64,000 nucleotides of DNA, taken from Lindgomyces ingoldianus. Taxonomy: Eukaryota > Ascomycota > Dothideomycetes > Pleosporales > Lindgomycetaceae. Under the pieces are notes generated by a model. The model saw only the letters and a list, made by a program, of their open reading frames with translations. It was not told where the DNA came from and searched no databases. A program made the position numbers and the translations under genes. Below are positions 20,833 through 31,507 of this stretch, piece by piece. Location of the stretch: NCBI RefSeq assembly GCF_010093535.1, contig NW_022985169.1, forward strand, positions 1,230,589 to 1,294,588, read 5' to 3'. The stretch's first letter is position 1. Each line of letters begins with the position of its first letter.

Positions 20833-21438
20833 TCACTTCTTCTTCTTCTTCCTCTTCTTCTTCCCCAACTGCACATTCGACTGGATCGCCCCTCGCAGTT
20901 CCAAACCCACTGCTGCCTCACCCGCAAAATACTCCACCATTTCCCTCGGTGGCGGAGCATAATACCCTTGTTCGGGGACCTTAAAATTGCCTTCTCTCCT
21001 CTCCTTCATTTCCTGCACAAATAGATCATATTTTGTCCCACTTCTGATTCTGATATTACTACTGTGGTCGGCATACGCACTCCTTTCCTCCGTTCCCCTA
21101 CCCCTCCCCCTATCCCTATCCTTACCCCTGCCAAGTCCTCCTTCATCACCCCTCAAATCTGGAGCCGACCGGCTTGCATCCTGTTGATACCCATTTGCAC
21201 TAACAATGCGTTTCCCAGTTACTCGATCTCTTCCAACCGTTTCCCTCGCTTCGGCCAAGAAATCGCTAGATCCCCGTGGCGATGCCAAGATGGTGCGATT
21301 GAAGGCCCTTGAGGGTGTTGTTGGAGGGGGAGGTTGTGTGGGGTTGTAGTTGGGATTTGAGGGGTCGAGGTAGGGATTGCGGTTTCCTCCTGGGTAGGTG
21401 TGGAAGATTCGTTTTAGGGATTTTTTGAGCGAGGGCAT
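20833..21438 (-). CDS. Small basic fungal protein, function unknown
   Basis: An intronless frame of 201 residues. It starts MPSLKKSLKRIFHTYPGG, continues with a Pro/Asn-rich stretch (NPNYNPTQPPPP), an Arg/Gly/Asp-rich low-complexity middle (RDRGRGRGTEER) and a better-composed C-terminal segment (RIRSGTKYDLFVQEMKERRE, VPEQGYYAPPPREMVEYFAG) before a run of lysines. The lysine run is encoded by a CTT/TTC microsatellite on the plus strand. I do not recognise the family. The charged, helical C-terminal segment and sensible codon use support a real gene. A poly-T tract (about 21464-21484) lies just upstream of the start. Confidence 0.6.
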   Translation of the reverse strand: MPSLKKSLKRIFHTYPGGNRNPYLDPSNPNYNPTQPPPPTTPSRAFNRTILASPRGSSDFLAEARETVGRDRVTGKRIVSANGYQQDASRSAPDLRGDEGGLGRGKDRDRGRGRGTEERSAYADHSSNIRIRSGTKYDLFVQEMKERREGNFKVPEQGYYAPPPREMVEYFAGEAAVGLELRGAIQSNVQLGKKKRKKKKK

Positions 21439-23000
21439 GATGTGGGGAGAAGAGGATGGGTTGTTTATTTTTTTTTTTTTTTTTGTTTGATAGGGAGAAA
21501 TTAGGTACCTCCTGCGATCGCGAGGTGTGCTAGTGGGATGTTTGATAGACGATGGATTGGAATGGATTGGAGATCGAGTCCTACGTGCCCGCTAGTTTTG
21601 TGATACTAGAAAGTCCAGTGTTGGTGGTAAGATGCTCGGGTGCGCAGTCCAAAGAAATCATGAAAACCTAGTCTCAGAGGAGGCCTTGGATATCGAGTGG
21701 GGGACAAGAATACGGATTTCGCAATCGAAACCCTACGGCGCGGATCTAGCACCACCCCAATCCAGCTAGGAAAGCAGAAGACATAGATCTGTAATAATGC
21801 CTTTGCCAAACCCAGTCCTTCTCTTTTGCCCTCCTGTAAACCCTTCCCCCTTTCCACAAACAAACGAAAAACCGTATCGTGTCGTACGAGAAACCGAGAG
21901 AACAACGAACGGAAGTCTTATCCAGATCCAGAGCACGAATCCGCCAAGCGTGGCTCTTTATTATGCACTCATTCGTCTCATGTAATCCGGAGGAAACGTG
22001 AATGAAGCACTAAAGTTGAAAATCAGAGGTTGCAACCTTGAAGAGTGGTACGGTGTTGGGCGACCGGGGTCCTTTTATACGAAGCTGGAAGATGCATGGT
22101 TTAGGCTACCAAAGCTTAATTAGCGGGTGACAATAATTTCATTTCGGGCAAGACACCAGCGGGAAGGATCCACTGCGCTACCACGAGCGGATAGAAAAAG
22201 TCATACGTTAATCATACAGGAAGATCCACAACTCTAGGCTGTTGTGTGGAAGTAGGAAGGAAAAAAAAAATCATTCTTTGATCAATTGCCACGGCTCTAA
22301 AGGTCGCGTGATCGACGTCACGCACACAGGCACACAGGCACACAGATTATGAATTTCCAGGTATTATTTGCACAAAAGCATCTATCGGCAATGCTGGACC
22401 CTTGCCAATCCATTCCATCCCATGCGTCAGATTCATCCATCCACCTATACCATCTAGCTCGCTAGAAAGGTGAAACCGAAACAGGTTGGAGTGGAAACAA
22501 GCCCGTTAACCAGGATCCTAGCACTCGAACACAAGCTATTCGGGAGATAGATAGAGAAGTGATGTTAGAAGACTGTGCGCCTTCGGGGTAGAAAAAGGAA
22601 CAGCAAGCAACACGCATGCATGTATGACCGTGTGAAATTCCATCCCAGGATCGAGGACGTGAGCAGCGACGATGAAGCCGATCGAGACGCTAGTCCAAGT
22701 ATGGTAATGTTGGAGAACGCAGCACCAAGAAAGAAGTTGGCCGTTGTGCACCGGAGATATAGTTTTGGTACAGGGAAGCCGAAGCCGAAAAAGGTATAAA
22801 GTGAGAATGGGGAAAGACATGAAATACAAGGAGGTACCCAAGTCGATTGCACCTCCCTTCCGAATGCAGCTCGTCGGTCGTTCAACGAAGTCGACTCGAA
22901 CACCATATCGGATTCAGAAGGGGCAAGGTCCTGGAGAGGTCCAAGGTTCAGATACGATCAATTGGAGTCGCAGTCTTTATATGAGTTGAATAGGTAAGAT
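21439..23000. other. Intergenic region of about 1.5 kb
   Basis: Nothing recognisable was found. Low-complexity items: a T/A tract at about 21464-21484, a poly-A tract near 22261-22270, and three copies of an 8-bp CACACAGG unit at about 22322-22345. The 74-codon frame at 22575 shows no family features. Confidence 0.5.
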
Positions 23001-26000
23001 TCAATGGACAGGAGCAGGGCGTCTAGTCCAGTTGTTGTTATTATGTGGTGGGGTAGAGCGGGTGGAGTTCCATCCGTTGCCGCCAGAAGGTGGGCGAGGA
23101 TTGTTGTGGTTGTTTGAACCTTGACCTTGGTAACCGGATGGTTTGCGTGACGAGCGCTGAGGTTGGGAGTTGCTAGGAGTAGCACTAGTGGGGGTGAAGG
23201 TGCGCTTTGGCTTGGAGCCAGCGCCTTTTCGACTACTGCGCTTTCTTGGTACCGCCTTCGTAATGGGCTCTCGCATATTATTCAGTCGAATGACTATATC
23301 GATGCTCTCAGCATTGTGATCAATATCACGTACATTCAAGACCGGCTTTGTCGTGACATCTAAAGTTCGGTGAAACTTGGAGTCGGGATGAACAGATGGG
23401 AATCCAACAGGGGGCTCGTTAGCTGCAAGATGAGGAACTTTGGAAAGCTTCACTTCTGGCAGTGAGCCGAACTCGCGCTCCTCAAGCAAGACTTCCTCGG
23501 CGCTGACACGAGTGGTGACGTCGCGGTTATCGTCCTCTGCAAATATCTTCTTTGCGATGCTGTTTGGCAATGAAACAGTAGCAGGCGCGACGCTCTCACG
23601 AACCTCGAGGGGTGCTCTCGATGACGCACTAACAGCGAGCGAACCTGGCCGAGCATTGAGTGCTGGCTGAATGTTGGAGGGTCTGGTGATCGGAGCCGGC
23701 ACCGAGGATGGCGGCGATTTCCCAAGAAGACCATTGAAGCGAGCTTGCCACTCCGGATCAAGAGCAAGTGGTCGTGCGCCAAAGCTCATACGAGCCCGAT
23801 TTGGCATGCTGACAGGTGTTTCTACAGGAACAACAGGATCGGTAGCAGCAGGAGGAAGTCGTACACGAGGGGATGGCTTGGGCATCTTCACAACCGGGTG
23901 TTCAGTGTCGCCGGTGAAGGCTGGATGGGACTCGGTCTCGGGAGGTGGGGGGGAATCCGACTTGCTTGAAGTCGTTGACGATTGGTTCGTCGCCTCGGCT
24001 GGACGAGGGAAGAAGCGCGATGAGCGTGCAGTTGAACCGGTGGGTTGAAGGTGGCCGCCTTGGCTGATGACAGGTTGTGAGGATGAAGATTCGTTGAGAG
24101 CCGTGGCATTGTTTGTCTTCATATTGGGGGCAACAGTAGGTTGAGAGACTTCTGGAGTAGCATTACCAGGAACCCGACCATGTACGACCTCTTGCTTTTT
24201 GCCTTGTTGGTCTTTGTAAGTCTCGCGGAATTCAGGACGCATTGTCTCGCCACCCATGCGCTCGAGGTTCTCTCGTGCCTTCACAGCCATGTCTCGATCA
24301 TCACGATGGATTTGAGCAGTGAAGTTGCCCCAGCCGCTCAATTCTTGTCGTCGCGGAGCGATAGATCCAGTCACGGTGAGATTTCCAACAGGTTTAGGCC
24401 CCATGTTGACTTGTGGAGCAGGCATTGTTTCCGTTTGCGTGTACATTGTTTGCTGTGCAAATGGGGGGTTTGAAGTAATCTGCGGCTGCGATGGCGATGG
24501 CTTCAGCGACGCAGTCAAACTAAGGGCGGGTGGTGGGCCAGGCTGCGGCTGTGAAGAGTGTTGTTGTGCTGTGGGGTGAGGTTGGCCTCGAGTGTAGCCA
24601 GAGTCAAACGTGCCGTTTCCAAGAGCTCTATCTTTGATTTGAGGAGGGCCCCAAACGTTGGACGAAGGTGCAGATGATATCCCAGACCAAGGTGCTCGAG
24701 GTTGTTGAGTAAGTGAGGTTGACCAAGTAGTTGGTGGATGATGATGGGTCGACTTATGCGCTTGAGGGGTAGCACGGGCTTCGGCCTCAGATTGTTGCGC
24801 TTGCGATTGTTCCAATTGAGCGTTATTGTGTTTGTTGTTGTCGTGATTGAGATTGTTCGCGGACGTAGATGAAGATTCGAAGAGGGAGTTTGCGGTCTTC
24901 GGCTGAACCTCGGCTTGAACTTTCACTGGAGAAGGACTTGGTTTAGGACATAGCTCTGCACCTCTCGACGACTTTGGTGCCGCTAACGTGACATCTCCAT
25001 GGAATGGCTTCTTTACTGGATGAGGCTGGTGGACCTTCATCATACCATACTGTGCAACTTCTCCCTCTGAAGTTGGCACGGGAGGCTTCGGCGGCGATTG
25101 CATAGGAGCTGGTACTGTCTTGTCCTTCGGAGGTGAGGATCGTGTTGGCGATGGATCCTTCGGTTTCGATTTCGGTTCATTGGCCAATCCCATTGCCTCA
25201 AGCTTCTTACGCAGGCGTTCTTTCCTCTCAGCTTCCTCCTTCTCCTCGGCTTCCCTCTCTTTCTGCTTTGCAAGTCTCGCACGCTCTAATTTTTCACGCA
25301 TAAGACGATTCTGAACCTCTACAGCACTCTCCATTTGAACGGGGCCACCCGGCGCCGCACCATCCGGAGCGGCCGATGAGCCTACGGATCCATAAGGGGA
25401 AGCCGGTTGCACGTGTGACACATTTGGCGACGACCTCTGAGTGAAGGAGACGTGCGGGTCAGATCCTGCGTGGTAGGAGTCGGAAAGGTGGGTCTTTGCA
25501 AAAGTTTGACGAGGAGTGCCTGGAGTTGCAGCCTCTGAACCGTTGATAGATTGTGATTCCCGTCGTTGCATGTTCGTTGGTACTGGGGGAAGGTCCGGGG
25601 CTCGTCTGTCAAAAGACATGCGACGACCGCTACCTCCACTCACGTTAGAAGAGTTTCGCCTTCGACCCCAGGCGGGACCATCTGCACTCATTCGCGAAGT
25701 TTGAAATGCGGCTGATGGCTCCGCTGGGCCATCTTGGGAAGGCCGCTGGAGGACCGAGGGCTGCTGCCGGAAGCTGTTATTGTCGCGGAAGGAGCCACGG
25801 CGCATCTCGTTTACAGGTTCGTAGCGACCGCTGTGGGAATTAAAGAGCTCCCTACTGCCACGGTCATCCCGCCATGACCGATTAAAATCGTCAGGAGCAA
25901 TTTCTTTCGCAGGCCCAGGTGGTGGTGGCAAAGTATCATATCCGTGTGGTTCTCGCTGAGAGTATCGAGGTGGGGCGTGCTGCACGGGCGGACTGATCTG

Positions 26001-27367
26001 TATTGGTGAGACCTTCTCCACAGGTGGTAACGGAGCCCAGGGCGACTTGACTGGAGCGGTGGTGGAGGGTTTAGCCACCAGGGTTGGTTTCTCAGGCTGC
26101 CCCTTCAGGACTAGACCGGCTTTGTTTGAGCCTGACAGAGAGGCACCAGGCTTAAGGATCGTCTTCGTTCCAGTGGTTGAGCCTGGTCGTTGCGTGTTCG
26201 TGGCCAGAGCCGGTACCGATTTCGAGGCCTCAAGAGGTGTCTCTGTTGGGGCAGGCTTTGGTTCTTCCTGAGGCGGGGGTTGATTCTCTACAGCAGCAAC
26301 CGTAGATTTTGTCCCGTCCATCCACTGAACGGTGTCCGGTGCCCAGTCATCCTCATCGTCGTCAATATCTGCCCATTTCGCCTCCTTGCCTGCCTCGTCT
26401 GCTTGCAAACGGGTTGCGAGATGGATGCCGTATTGTTGTTTAAGTTCTTCGTCTGTGAACTGCTTGGGGGGGGGTGGTGGAATTGGTTGGTTCTTATTCC
26501 ACACCTTGCTTGCGTCAGGCCCGGTACCAGCGCCATTCAGCTTCGAAAGTGATGAACGAGGTACGTTGCCCATCCCGCTACCAGACTTTGCCACTAGCCG
26601 GGGCTTTGCTGATTGCTGCGTCGACGCACTCGTTTGTCCTGCCGGGGCCACCTTCTCTCCAGGCCGTGCAGATGGCGTGGAAACGGCAGACTTGGCCAAG
26701 AAATTCTTCGTCACGGACACAGACTTGAACGCGGCTGGTTTCTTCACTGAGTTTGATCGCAGGTGGCCGCTTCCCCTCTCCTTTGCCTGATCCACACTGC
26801 CTGGACGACTAATGTCCGTATCCGAACCACCACTGGCCTCTCCAATTGCTTGCTGCGTCCCATCCTCGGCAGGGGACTGCTCGCCCGAGTCGCCATTGAC
26901 AAGCAACTCATTTCTCTCCCTCGGCACTGTATCAGATCGTTGTTGTTTGCCAGAGTCCGGGGCGGGAGCCTACCGAGGTTAGTATTGTTGGGCGCATCGC
27001 CCGTGCCACCGTGACTTACAGCCGAAACATGTCCTCCTGCCTTGTCTGACCTTGGTGCACCACCAACCTGATCTGCGTTTGTACTCGTAGCGTTTGTGGA
27101 TGTCGTAGGAATGGCTTCTGAAGGCTTGGGTTCGGCGGTCGTGGAATCAGAGAGCGCCTCGCCGACGCCGGCGGAGTTGTTGGTAGTTGTCGCAGGGTCG
27201 TCGATGGGCGAGTTTACACCCATCGACTGTGCTTCCTTTACCACATCGTGGGTGATCTGCTCTGCCATAACAATTTGCGGGACTGCATCGGCCGCAAGAG
27301 GCTCTTTGTCAGAATGGTTGTCTCTATCTAAGGGCTCGAAGATAGGTGATGACGAGTGCGGCCGCAT
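23001..27367 (-). CDS. Large disordered Ser/Pro/Gln-rich protein, function unknown
   Basis: Two exons, 27367-27020 and 26969-23001, join HVSA to APAPDSGKQQ and give 1438 residues. Most of the chain is low-complexity (Pro, Ser, Gln, Asn, Thr) and probably disordered. Clear islands are PPPPKQFTDEELKQQYGIHL with KWADIDDDEDDWAP and VQWMDGTK (about residues 285-340), a charged coiled-coil-like helix MREKLERARLAKQKEREAEE (about 690-740), a short GWGNFTAQIHRDDRDMAVKA block, and a C-terminal region ending in basic, Asn/Gly-rich sequence (RKRSSRKGAGSKPKR). The acidic DDDEDDW motif next to a YG motif resembles fungal proteins linked to translation or RNA granules, but I cannot assign a function. The first exon was chosen because its GTAAGT donor and CTAAC branch site join in frame; a second ATG at 27268 (MAEQITHDV) is also possible. 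Confidence 0.8.
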
Positions 27368-28443
27368 GGCGACCGGACGGCCATGTATTGCGCAACGCGG
27401 CAGGCAAGGAAATAAGTATATGTACCTAATGTCAGAATCTAGAGATCGCCACGGAGAGGTAGTAGGCGCTTCCGCAGAAACGTCGACTGCGGGCTCTGAG
27501 GCTTGCGCGGCGTGGGCGGAGGTTGGGGTAGAGGGTCGTCGATCGCGCTGTTGCGGAAAACTGGAGACGGCTCGAAAGCGGTGATGTCGTCAAATAAGAG
27601 GGAGACTCCGTCTGGGGGGGAGGTGGAGGGGAGGAAGGCCGTCGGGTTATGGCCAGTTCTGGTGTTGATGTACTTAGGAGAGCGTGTGTCACGACGTGCT
27701 GGCTGGCTTCAAGGTGAGGTAGGTCTTGGCAACCGAAGCGTCGAATCAAAGCGCAGGGCTGTGGTCACTCCTTCGGGAACACAGCAAGCCACACCGAAAC
27801 GGGAGCCCTTTTGAACGGGGAGCGTTACCTTTTCCCTGAATGTTATGGTGTTATTCATTCATATAACTATGATTCATTCTATTCGCGTGGGGAACAGTTC
27901 TGGAAAATTCTAAGTTGGAACAAGCAAGAGCCTGAACAGCATTCACACTCGGGCCGACAGTAGCACAGACTAGGCTCTTCACCATACTGCATCTCGTCAC
28001 TCTGAAGTGGAGCATGACGGGTGATTTAGAGCGGAATTTTGCATCCTGTTGATGCTGGGGCTCTCCCTGACGCTCTCGCCGATTCAAGCAAGACGTTTAA
28101 CAAATAGGCTTTATCCTGGGGATGGTCCATGTTAGGGGATAGTATGCTGTACTTTCTACTGTCATAATCGCTGGAGCATGCGGAACTTCCTCACTAACAA
28201 AAACTACCACGGCCCTAGTGGGCCTCCTGATGGTGAAGGATTGTAATGCACGACATGACCCACAGGTTTGCTTCCTATGAGACATATCGCCATTACCATG
28301 AATCTTGCGGTCCATGAGAACTTCTCCGGGTTTGTGTGATGAGAGCAATTGGCCAGAACTCTCCATTGAAATCTACTACATTCTATATGTACACACGGTG
28401 CCCTTTCTGCTTACCGTTGCCGTAGGTGAGAGTCGCGGTCCGC
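27368..28443. other. Intergenic region, leader of the large protein and 3' flank of ATP17
   Basis: Short open frames on both strands here show no family features. Nothing else was seen. Confidence 0.5.
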
Positions 28444-29086
28444 TTAATGGGCATTGTTCTTGTGATGACCTGGAAGGAATAAGCAACGTTCCAATATTGA
28501 AGACTTCGATTGACTGACGAAGATGGAAGTAGTAGTTTTGTGCGTAGCCGAGGAGAGCGAGGGCAGCAATTGCATGGACGAGGGCTGCACACCTCAACCG
28601 TTAGCATAAACCGATGCAAATCCGCCACTGAATCCGTTCAGGAAAACTCACGCATGGCAGACACCCTGTTGCCGAAGTATCGATGCTGGTATCGCTGCAA
28701 CAGGCCCTTCGGCTTCGGCTCGGGGGCGGGTCCTCGGGGTAGCTTCTCGTAGAAGTTCACGACCTTGTGCATGCGGACAGCATTCGGGGATGCGCCGATA
28801 GCCTTCGCTTTTAATCAGCAAATTTCCTGACACCATGGCATTGCCGGACTAGATGGGAGAGGGAGGTGGTTGTGGATGCCGAAGGCTTTTGCGCTCGACC
28901 GAGAAAATGGAGGTATTGGATTGGGGAGTATCGGTTCCATCAGGGATAGGTTTCGGATAAGTCTTACATTCGGGGAAGCAACCTGGGAATGCCCATTAGC
29001 GATCTGCAGTGGTGCATCAAGGAGAGGGTGAGTTTTACCTTAGGAGGAATCAGGGTCGAGAGACCGCGCTTTTGTATGAAGCTCAT
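28444..29086 (-). CDS. ATP17: Mitochondrial ATP synthase subunit f (Atp17)
   Basis: This is a small membrane subunit of the Fo sector of the mitochondrial ATP synthase. Five exons (29086-29039, 28982-28968, 28802-28652, 28584-28519, 28469-28444) join to 101 residues, the family length. The protein reads MSFIQKRGLSTLIPPK, VASPN, AIGASPNAVRMHK, VVNFYEKLPRGPAPEPKPKG, LLQRYQHRYFGN, then a helix HAIAALALLGYAQNYYFHLR and the universal end RHHKNNAH. The second exon is only 15 nt. Four introns in a 306-nt coding region make it one of the most finely split genes here. It is divergently paired with a complex I subunit gene. Confidence 0.93.
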
Positions 29087-29326
29087 CTTGGCGGCTGTCT
29101 TTCAATGAGCATCAATTGAATTGCGATTGTGCGTCTGCATGCGATGGGGCAACACACCTGGGCTGGCAAGATGGGCGGGGAGAGTTGGACGTGGAGAAGA
29201 CATCGTCGAGGATGAGGTTGAAGCTGTTGCGGCTGCGGTGCTTAGTCATGGGGCCGTCCGACCTCACCACCACGACCATTGAACCCAACTCCAAGTTCAG
29301 CAACCAGACTTACGATACCACCCACC
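29087..29326. promoter_or_regulatory. Shared divergent promoter of two respiratory-chain genes
   Basis: These 240 bp separate the start codons of ATP17 (minus) and the NDUFS4-type subunit (plus), so both OXPHOS genes probably use the same control region. I cannot point to a specific HAP-type CCAAT box with confidence. Confidence 0.55.
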
Positions 29327-30122
29327 ATGACCTTGTTGCCCAGGTCAATTGGCTCCCGGCTAATACCAGCTGCTGTGCGGCCATCCACAGCCAGGCTCAT
29401 TGCCCCAAGATACCGCCCATATGCGACCGAACCAAGGCCCAAGACGGGCCCCGGCGATGCTCCCGGTGCAACGGCCGGCGAATCTTCTATGATCCAAACT
29501 GAGAGCCCAGGAAATGCAATGGCGAAGCATCAGCCTGACTATAATGTTGCAGTGGACTACCGAACCTCGTACGCTACCCCAAGACTAGCTCTCTGTTGCA
29601 GTATCACCTAACCTCGAATACAGGAATTTCTCCCCAATCCCAAAGCGAGTCATGGATGGAAGTGAGCCTGGCGAGTCTGTCGCTGCTGCTGTTCTCTCGG
29701 GCGCGCCTGTAGATCTTCAAGCCCGGACTGTGCGGTATGTCTATCGCTCTTGCACTGCCCTGCGACTCATTACCGCACACCTTGTATCGGCACACACTAA
29801 CCCACATCCTAGAATCTACCGCCCAACCAAAGCTGCAACCCAATCCGGCGACTGGCACTCACACCATTGGCTTATGGACTGGGACCCTCTTCCCAAGGGT
29901 CACAGATGGGAGAACCCGCTGATGGGATGGCAATCGTCAGCTGACTTCATGCAAGGACACCGGATACAATTCAAGACAAAGGAGGACGCCATTATCTTTG
30001 CGAATAAGCAGGGGTATGAGTACTTCATTCAGGAGCCGAACGAGCGCAAGTTCGTGCCCAAGGCGTATGCGAATAATTTCGTGCATTACCCGAAGAAGTT
30101 GAAGATCATCAGGACAAAGTAG
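29327..30122 (+). CDS. NDUFS4: NADH:ubiquinone oxidoreductase 21-kDa (NDUFS4/AQDQ) subunit
   Basis: This accessory subunit of mitochondrial complex I stabilises the NADH-oxidising arm. Three exons (29327-29568, 29624-29734, 29813-30122) give 220 residues. An Arg/Ser-rich, acid-poor N-terminus (MTLLPRSIGSRLIPAAVRPS) is a mitochondrial presequence. The conserved region begins ARTVRIYRPTKAATQSGDWH and includes WLMDWDPLPKGHRWENPLMG, WQSSADFMQGHRIQFKTKED and NNFVHYPKKLKIIRTK at the end. ATG 29327 is preferred to an in-frame ATG 16 codons upstream because it starts the presequence directly and sits in a good context (ACCATGAC). Confidence 0.93.
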
Positions 30123-31009
30123 ATTAGTAAGGACACAGCGCCATTTGTAAATAAAGATCTCGATATGCTTTCTTGTTGCTTTGTTTCTTTCTCCTCCTCT
30201 CTTTCGACATCGTGATATAATGATATGCTTCAACTGCTGTGAGAGAGCTGGCACGCAAAAAGGGTGCACGACCCATCCTGTCTTCTTCTTATCTAACGTA
30301 TTCCCACCTCTGTTTTTCCGCCTCTTCATCTTCTACAAGGATAATGGCTTTTAGCATCCACACAGTTAGGGTCACAACGCTCTCCCACCCTGGAAGCCCA
30401 GCCAAGAGACACTGGGTCCTCTATCACTGTTTTGTGCCCTGTCTCCGCACCGATAAATGCTCCCCTACCTCCGCCGCTATATTTTCTTCTGTTGTAACCC
30501 ACCGCTCGCGTGACAGCCATGAAATTCCTAAAATATCGCACACGCCCACAACCCCTCGATGAACAATCACCAGGCAACCCTCCACAGCATCATCCCTCTA
30601 TCCACCATACTCTCCCACCACTACCCCCCCTCCAACCCAGTCACCACCCTCTCTAGCCCATAGGTATATAGCCCCTCTGCCTTGTGCTCCAGAATCACCG
30701 GGAATTGATCACCACAACACCACACGCCACGATCCAGTCTAGGCGCTACACCAGGCACACCCACAACCACAATCTCAAGCTAAATCTAACCTCCTATTCA
30801 CTCTATGGCAACCCACGCCTATTCACGCATATTCCATCTCACCACGCGCAATTCGTGCATATCCACCTCTCCAATCCCCAGGTAACCGCTGTCAACGCCG
30901 TCCTCCATATCCACCATTCCCGCGCGCGTAGTTAGGGCAGCTCTACGCGCTGCCTCGCTCTCTGACCTCAATTTACGTCCCTCCTTCCACCTCGTCTTCC
31001 GCCGTCCAA
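30123..31009. other. Intergenic region, CA/CT-rich
   Basis: The stretch from about 30590 to 31000 is unusually rich in C and A on the plus strand with many CAC/CCA triplets. It is probably the leader of the small gene at 31010. No coding signal was seen. Confidence 0.45.
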
Positions 31010-31263
31010 ATGGGCCGCGGAGGCTACGACACCACGAAGCCGAAGCCGGCAACGGCGCAAGAGGTATAAGTATCTTTGAGCCCTTGAAATAACCTCATAC
31101 ACTGATGCGTAGCGGCGTATAGTCGATTGTGAGAGCGGTGACTGCGGAATATGCTGCTGCGGCTTGGAAGGAGGAGATGAAGGATATGAAGTTGCGGGCG
31201 GTGGTGGAGGAGTTTAGTGAGTGGTATACGCCCATCACCGCGAAGGCGAGGAAGGAGGAGTGA
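31010..31263 (+). CDS. Small two-exon gene, 64 residues, function unknown
   Basis: Exons 31010-31063 and 31123-31263 join to 64 residues beginning MGRGGYDTTKPKPATAQE and continuing with an amphipathic helical stretch (VRAVTAEYAAAAWKEEMKDM, LRAVVEEFSEWYTPITAKAR). The intron has a GTATAAGT-like donor and a TATAG acceptor. An alternative acceptor 10 nt upstream would shift the frame into low-complexity sequence, so the chosen join is clearly better. The balanced composition and conserved-looking aromatic residues suggest a real conserved microprotein; small mitochondrial proteins have this look, but no presequence or membrane helix is seen. It is too short for ordinary gene-finding cut-offs. It converges on the tubulin cofactor D gene. 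Confidence 0.6.
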
Positions 31264-31507
31264 GGAGGAGCAGCAGGAGGGGGAGAAAGTGAGAAAGAGG
31301 AATGTGTTTCCCCTAGCATAGCAAGTAAAGGATTTATCTTCCCTATCCCATTTAACCATCTTCGGACATTGAAAGCAAGTACGGTGCCATATGGACAAAG
31401 TAAAGAGTTATGCACACGCTTTCTGGGATCACGGGGGCAGATAATGGGATTCTGAAGGGTGCATGTAATTAGGCGTCAATTCAATGCATTTGCGCTGTCT
31501 GGGCTCT

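Noticed and set aside
20833..20870. TTC/CTT microsatellite
   Set aside because: It simply encodes the lysine-rich tail of the basic protein gene; not a separate feature.
27432..27749. 105-codon minus frame upstream of the large disordered protein
   Set aside because: Its position and Ser/Pro/Arg composition fit a 5' leader; no link by splicing was convincing.
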